Position numbers and translations under genes: made by a program. A stretch of DNA of 7,242 nucleotides from Betaproteobacteria bacterium (lineage in GTDB: Bacteria > Pseudomonadota > Gammaproteobacteria > Burkholderiales > Burkholderiaceae_E): contig VGHV01000126.1 in NCBI GenBank assembly GCA_016868095.1, positions 1-7,242 of the forward strand. Direction: 5' to 3'. This document shows positions 5,739 to 7,242 of the stretch, in pieces; positions within the stretch are counted from its first letter, which is position 1, and every line of letters begins with the position of its first letter. The notes under the pieces are model-generated. The model saw only the letters and a program-made list of their open reading frames with translations. It was not told where the DNA came from and did not search any database.

Positions 5739-6737
5739 ATGCAACTTAGATTGAAGGCTCATTTAGCGGCAGCCCTTTTTTTTATCTGTAGCAGTGTTGC
5801 GGCACAGCAAGCCCAAAGACGAGATCAGTTCTTCTGGCTAGGAGAAATAAATAAAGCCTCGCTAGTTATAAATGCTGAGGAAGGATTACTAGATCCTGCA
5901 AAGACTGGGAAGATCGCAGCTGGTTTAGTAAAGGTCATAGAAGCTGGCGCTAAGCCTGGCGCTTTTAGACCAGTCAGAGTGATCGAATTTGAGCCGCTTT
6001 TGATTCGCGCCTCAGACTACGATGCAAGCCTATTGCACGCTGGACGGTCAAGCCAAGACATGTTTGCCACATACAGGGCAGCGATTATGCGAGATAACTT
6101 GTTGCTTTTAGCTGAGCATCTCGCGCTGATGTCGGAGACGTTGGTTGAACTATCTGAAAAGCATATGCTGACTATTGTTCCAAATTATACAAATGGTGTT
6201 CCAGCTCAACCGAATAGCCTTGGTCATGCATGGTTGGGGCACGCAACTGGTTTTTCGCGCGATGCGCAACGCATTCGCGAGGCCTACGAGCGTGTTGATC
6301 GATCTCCAATGGGTACGAATGTATTGAACGGAACGAGTTGGCCGCTGAATCGCCAACGTATGGCCAAGTATTTGGGGTTTGAAGCAATTGTGGATCACGC
6401 TTACGATGCTGCGCAAATATCACCAAGCGAATATCCAATTGAGATCGCAGGCATCGTTACTAGTGCTGGCCTTCATGCTGGTCACTTTATTCAAGACGTA
6501 ATGAGTCAGTATGGTCAGATCCGCCCCTGGATCTATCTTGCCTCAATAAAGGATATCAATACGCGTTCGTCAAGTGCGATGCCACAAAAGCAAAATCCTA
6601 TCCTCCTGACAGAGACTCGTCGTGAAATTTCCTCCGCTTTGGCTCTTGCCATGGGACCAATGATTCGTGCCCACAACATAACGCCTGGCATGCGAGCGCC
6701 CAAAGAGCAAATCCGGTCGTGCATAGATACCGAATGA
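5739..6737 (+). CDS. Exported argininosuccinate lyase/fumarase-superfamily protein, C-terminally truncated
   Basis: The 332-residue product starts at ATG 5739, 8 bases after GGAG (5727-5730). A nearer ATG at 5735 stops after four codons. Residues 1-22 are a signal peptide ending SSVAA, with QQAQRRD after the likely cut, so the protein is periplasmic. Superfamily blocks are in order: AGRSSQDMFAT at 101-111 (the 'GRS.ND' block), PAQPNSLGHAWLGH at 155-168, RSPMGTNVLNGTSWPL at 188-203, and SSAMPQKQNP at 278-287 with the presumed catalytic Ser278. Such enzymes are tetramers that eliminate across a C-N or C-O bond to give fumarate or a similar product; the real substrate is not evident. Two oddities: the usual His of the 'TH.Q.AQP' block is Asn152, and the protein stops about 45 residues after the signature, whereas relatives have over 100 more. 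It may be a pseudogene. Confidence 0.72.
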   Translation: MQLRLKAHLAAALFFICSSVAAQQAQRRDQFFWLGEINKASLVINAEEGLLDPAKTGKIAAGLVKVIEAGAKPGAFRPVRVIEFEPLLIRASDYDASLLHAGRSSQDMFATYRAAIMRDNLLLLAEHLALMSETLVELSEKHMLTIVPNYTNGVPAQPNSLGHAWLGHATGFSRDAQRIREAYERVDRSPMGTNVLNGTSWPLNRQRMAKYLGFEAIVDHAYDAAQISPSEYPIEIAGIVTSAGLHAGHFIQDVMSQYGQIRPWIYLASIKDINTRSSSAMPQKQNPILLTETRREISSALALAMGPMIRAHNITPGMRAPKEQIRSCIDTE

Positions 6738-6919
6738 TCGAAGCTGATTTAATCTTTTCTCTGGATAACCGCATACAACAATTATCGTCAGCCATAAGCA
6801 ATGCGCCATTGGGAATACTCTGCTTGGGGTTACCGTCAATTCCGGCCATTCGTGAAAGCTTTTTATTGACAGTTACCAGTAAGAACGCAATTGACTCTGA
6901 CCGTAAGCTAGTTAACTTC
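6738..6919 (+). other. Gap between lyase stop and small membrane gene; open frame of unknown meaning
   Basis: One frame is open here from ATG 6719 (overlapping the lyase 3' end) into the downstream gene's frame. It reads segments such as AISNAPLGILCLGLPSIPA and ESFLLTVTSKNAIDSDRKL, which look protein-like, and could be the end of a different gene fused to the lyase stump. No family is recognised. TTGACA at 6866-6871 resembles a -35 element, but no -10 is found at proper spacing. Confidence 0.25.
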
Positions 6920-7072
6920 ATGAAACGTCACTTCATTACGCTCGGACTGCTGGCGCTTGCCATCGGCGCTTATCTACTTGGCGTTGCAAAGGCATCTTTA
7001 GTGCTGATTGCCATCGGCTGCATGATCGAGGTCACGTTCTGGATTCGGTTGTTCCGTAGCCGATCAAACTAA
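6920..7072 (+). CDS. Small two-helix membrane protein of unknown function
   Basis: The 50-residue protein begins MKRHFITLGLLALAIGAYLL, has a short turn (GVAKA), then a second hydrophobic span (SLVLIAIGCMIEVTFWIRL), and ends RSRSN. Predicted spans are near 6-22 and 26-43. Positive residues at both ends suggest that both termini face the cytoplasm, forming a hairpin. The same frame is open upstream to 6719, but the stretch before Met 6920 is not membrane-like, so 6920 is the better start, even though only a poor SD is visible. Tiny proteins of this shape are common and usually uncharacterised. No function can be inferred from neighbours; the next recognisable sequence is on the other strand. 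Confidence 0.55.
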   Translation: MKRHFITLGLLALAIGAYLLGVAKASLVLIAIGCMIEVTFWIRLFRSRSN

Positions 7073-7084
7073 GCCGTAAGACTA

Positions 7085-7189
7085 TGTGACCACTGGTAAC
7101 TCATCCCAGCGCGTGGTGCAGCGCGGCGATCGATGCGCTGCCCGCATCGCCCAAGGCTGCTCAAAGCCACTTAAATCAAATGGTTCTTC
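7085..7189 (-). pseudogene. Coding-like minus-strand fragment, 35 codons, bounded by stops
   Basis: Between an upstream TAG (7190-7192) and a TAG at 7082-7084, the - strand reads EEPFDLSGFEQPWAMRAAHR then SPRCTTRWDELPVVT. The composition (Trp, Cys, mixed charge, coherent ending) looks like the end of a real protein, but there is no start codon near the front. The same frame further upstream is also protein-like before another TAG at 7199-7201. It may be decayed gene debris. The family is not recognised. Confidence 0.3.
7131..7149. repeat. GC-rich hairpin, 7-bp stem and 5-base loop
   Basis: CGATGCG (7131-7137) pairs perfectly with CGCATCG (7143-7149). It lies after the small membrane gene, but no T-run follows on either strand, so it is at best a weak terminator or processing site. 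It also lies within the minus-strand fragment. Confidence 0.3.
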
Positions 7190-7198
7190 CTAGTCAAA

Positions 7199-7242
7199 CT
7201 AACGGCGAACCCTCCGCAACGCCTTGAGGGGCAGCTTGATCA
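7199..7242 (-). CDS. Possible C-terminal end of a minus-strand gene entering from the right edge
   Basis: Reading leftward from the window edge, 13 codons give IKLPLKALRRVRR before TAG (7199-7201). A basic ending like this is plausible for a real protein, but it is too short to assign. Two other frames there are also open briefly. Confidence 0.2.
   Translation of the reverse strand, partial: IKLPLKALRRVRR

Noticed and set aside
5674..5754. 26-codon frame MKIYGLERS... overlapping the lyase start
   Set aside because: It has no SD and no recognisable motif. It is short enough to be chance.
6150..6438. Two minus-strand frames inside the lyase gene
   Set aside because: The + strand has clear conserved lyase motifs here. 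The opposite frames are shadows.

Overview
The window is accessory bacterial DNA: a decayed prophage segment next to a small metabolic cluster. Protein families, overlapping starts with Shine-Dalgarno (SD) sites and moderate G+C point to a proteobacterium. The malonyl-CoA decarboxylase, the exported lyase and the TetR protein would suit a beta-proteobacterium (Burkholderiales-like), but this is inference from protein flavour, not a database match. No tRNA, rRNA, CRISPR array, integrase or intact insertion sequence was found.

Region 1 (1-1596, + strand) is phage-derived. It holds the tail of a winged-helix protein, an intact small terminase subunit, a two-gene toxin-antitoxin (TA) operon (PIN toxin, ribbon-helix-helix antitoxin), and directly behind it a frameshifted C-terminal piece of a large terminase subunit. 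The TA operon sits where most of the large terminase gene should be, so the packaging module is dead while the TA unit looks intact.

Region 2 (1597-2806) holds a TetR-family regulator on the - strand and a 448-base divergent control region. This contains a perfect 14-base palindrome, a 22-base near-palindrome over the tetR leader and further inverted repeats. The TetR protein has an unusual C-terminal tail of about 45 residues ending 12 bases from the terminase remnant, as if its native end was replaced at the prophage boundary.

Region 3 (2807-5613, + strand) is a likely operon: a secreted SGNH-type lipoprotein, then malonyl-CoA decarboxylase. The lipoprotein has a one-base insertion in a run of six A's near its end. 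Removing one A restores a conventional alanine-rich C-terminus and a stop 25 bases before the decarboxylase start.

Region 4 (5614-7242) holds an argininosuccinate lyase/fumarase-superfamily protein with a signal peptide and a missing C-terminal third, then a stretch with no clear gene, a 50-residue two-helix membrane protein, and coding-like minus-strand debris at the right edge.

A possible reading of regions 2-4 is a TetR-controlled set in which an envelope esterase and an exported lyase process a carboxylate or ester while the cytoplasmic decarboxylase turns malonyl-CoA into acetyl-CoA. No malonyl-CoA synthetase or transporter is visible, so this is a hypothesis. The recurring damage (terminase, TetR tail, lipoprotein frameshift, lyase truncation) suggests an eroding region, though single-base errors in the read cannot be excluded.
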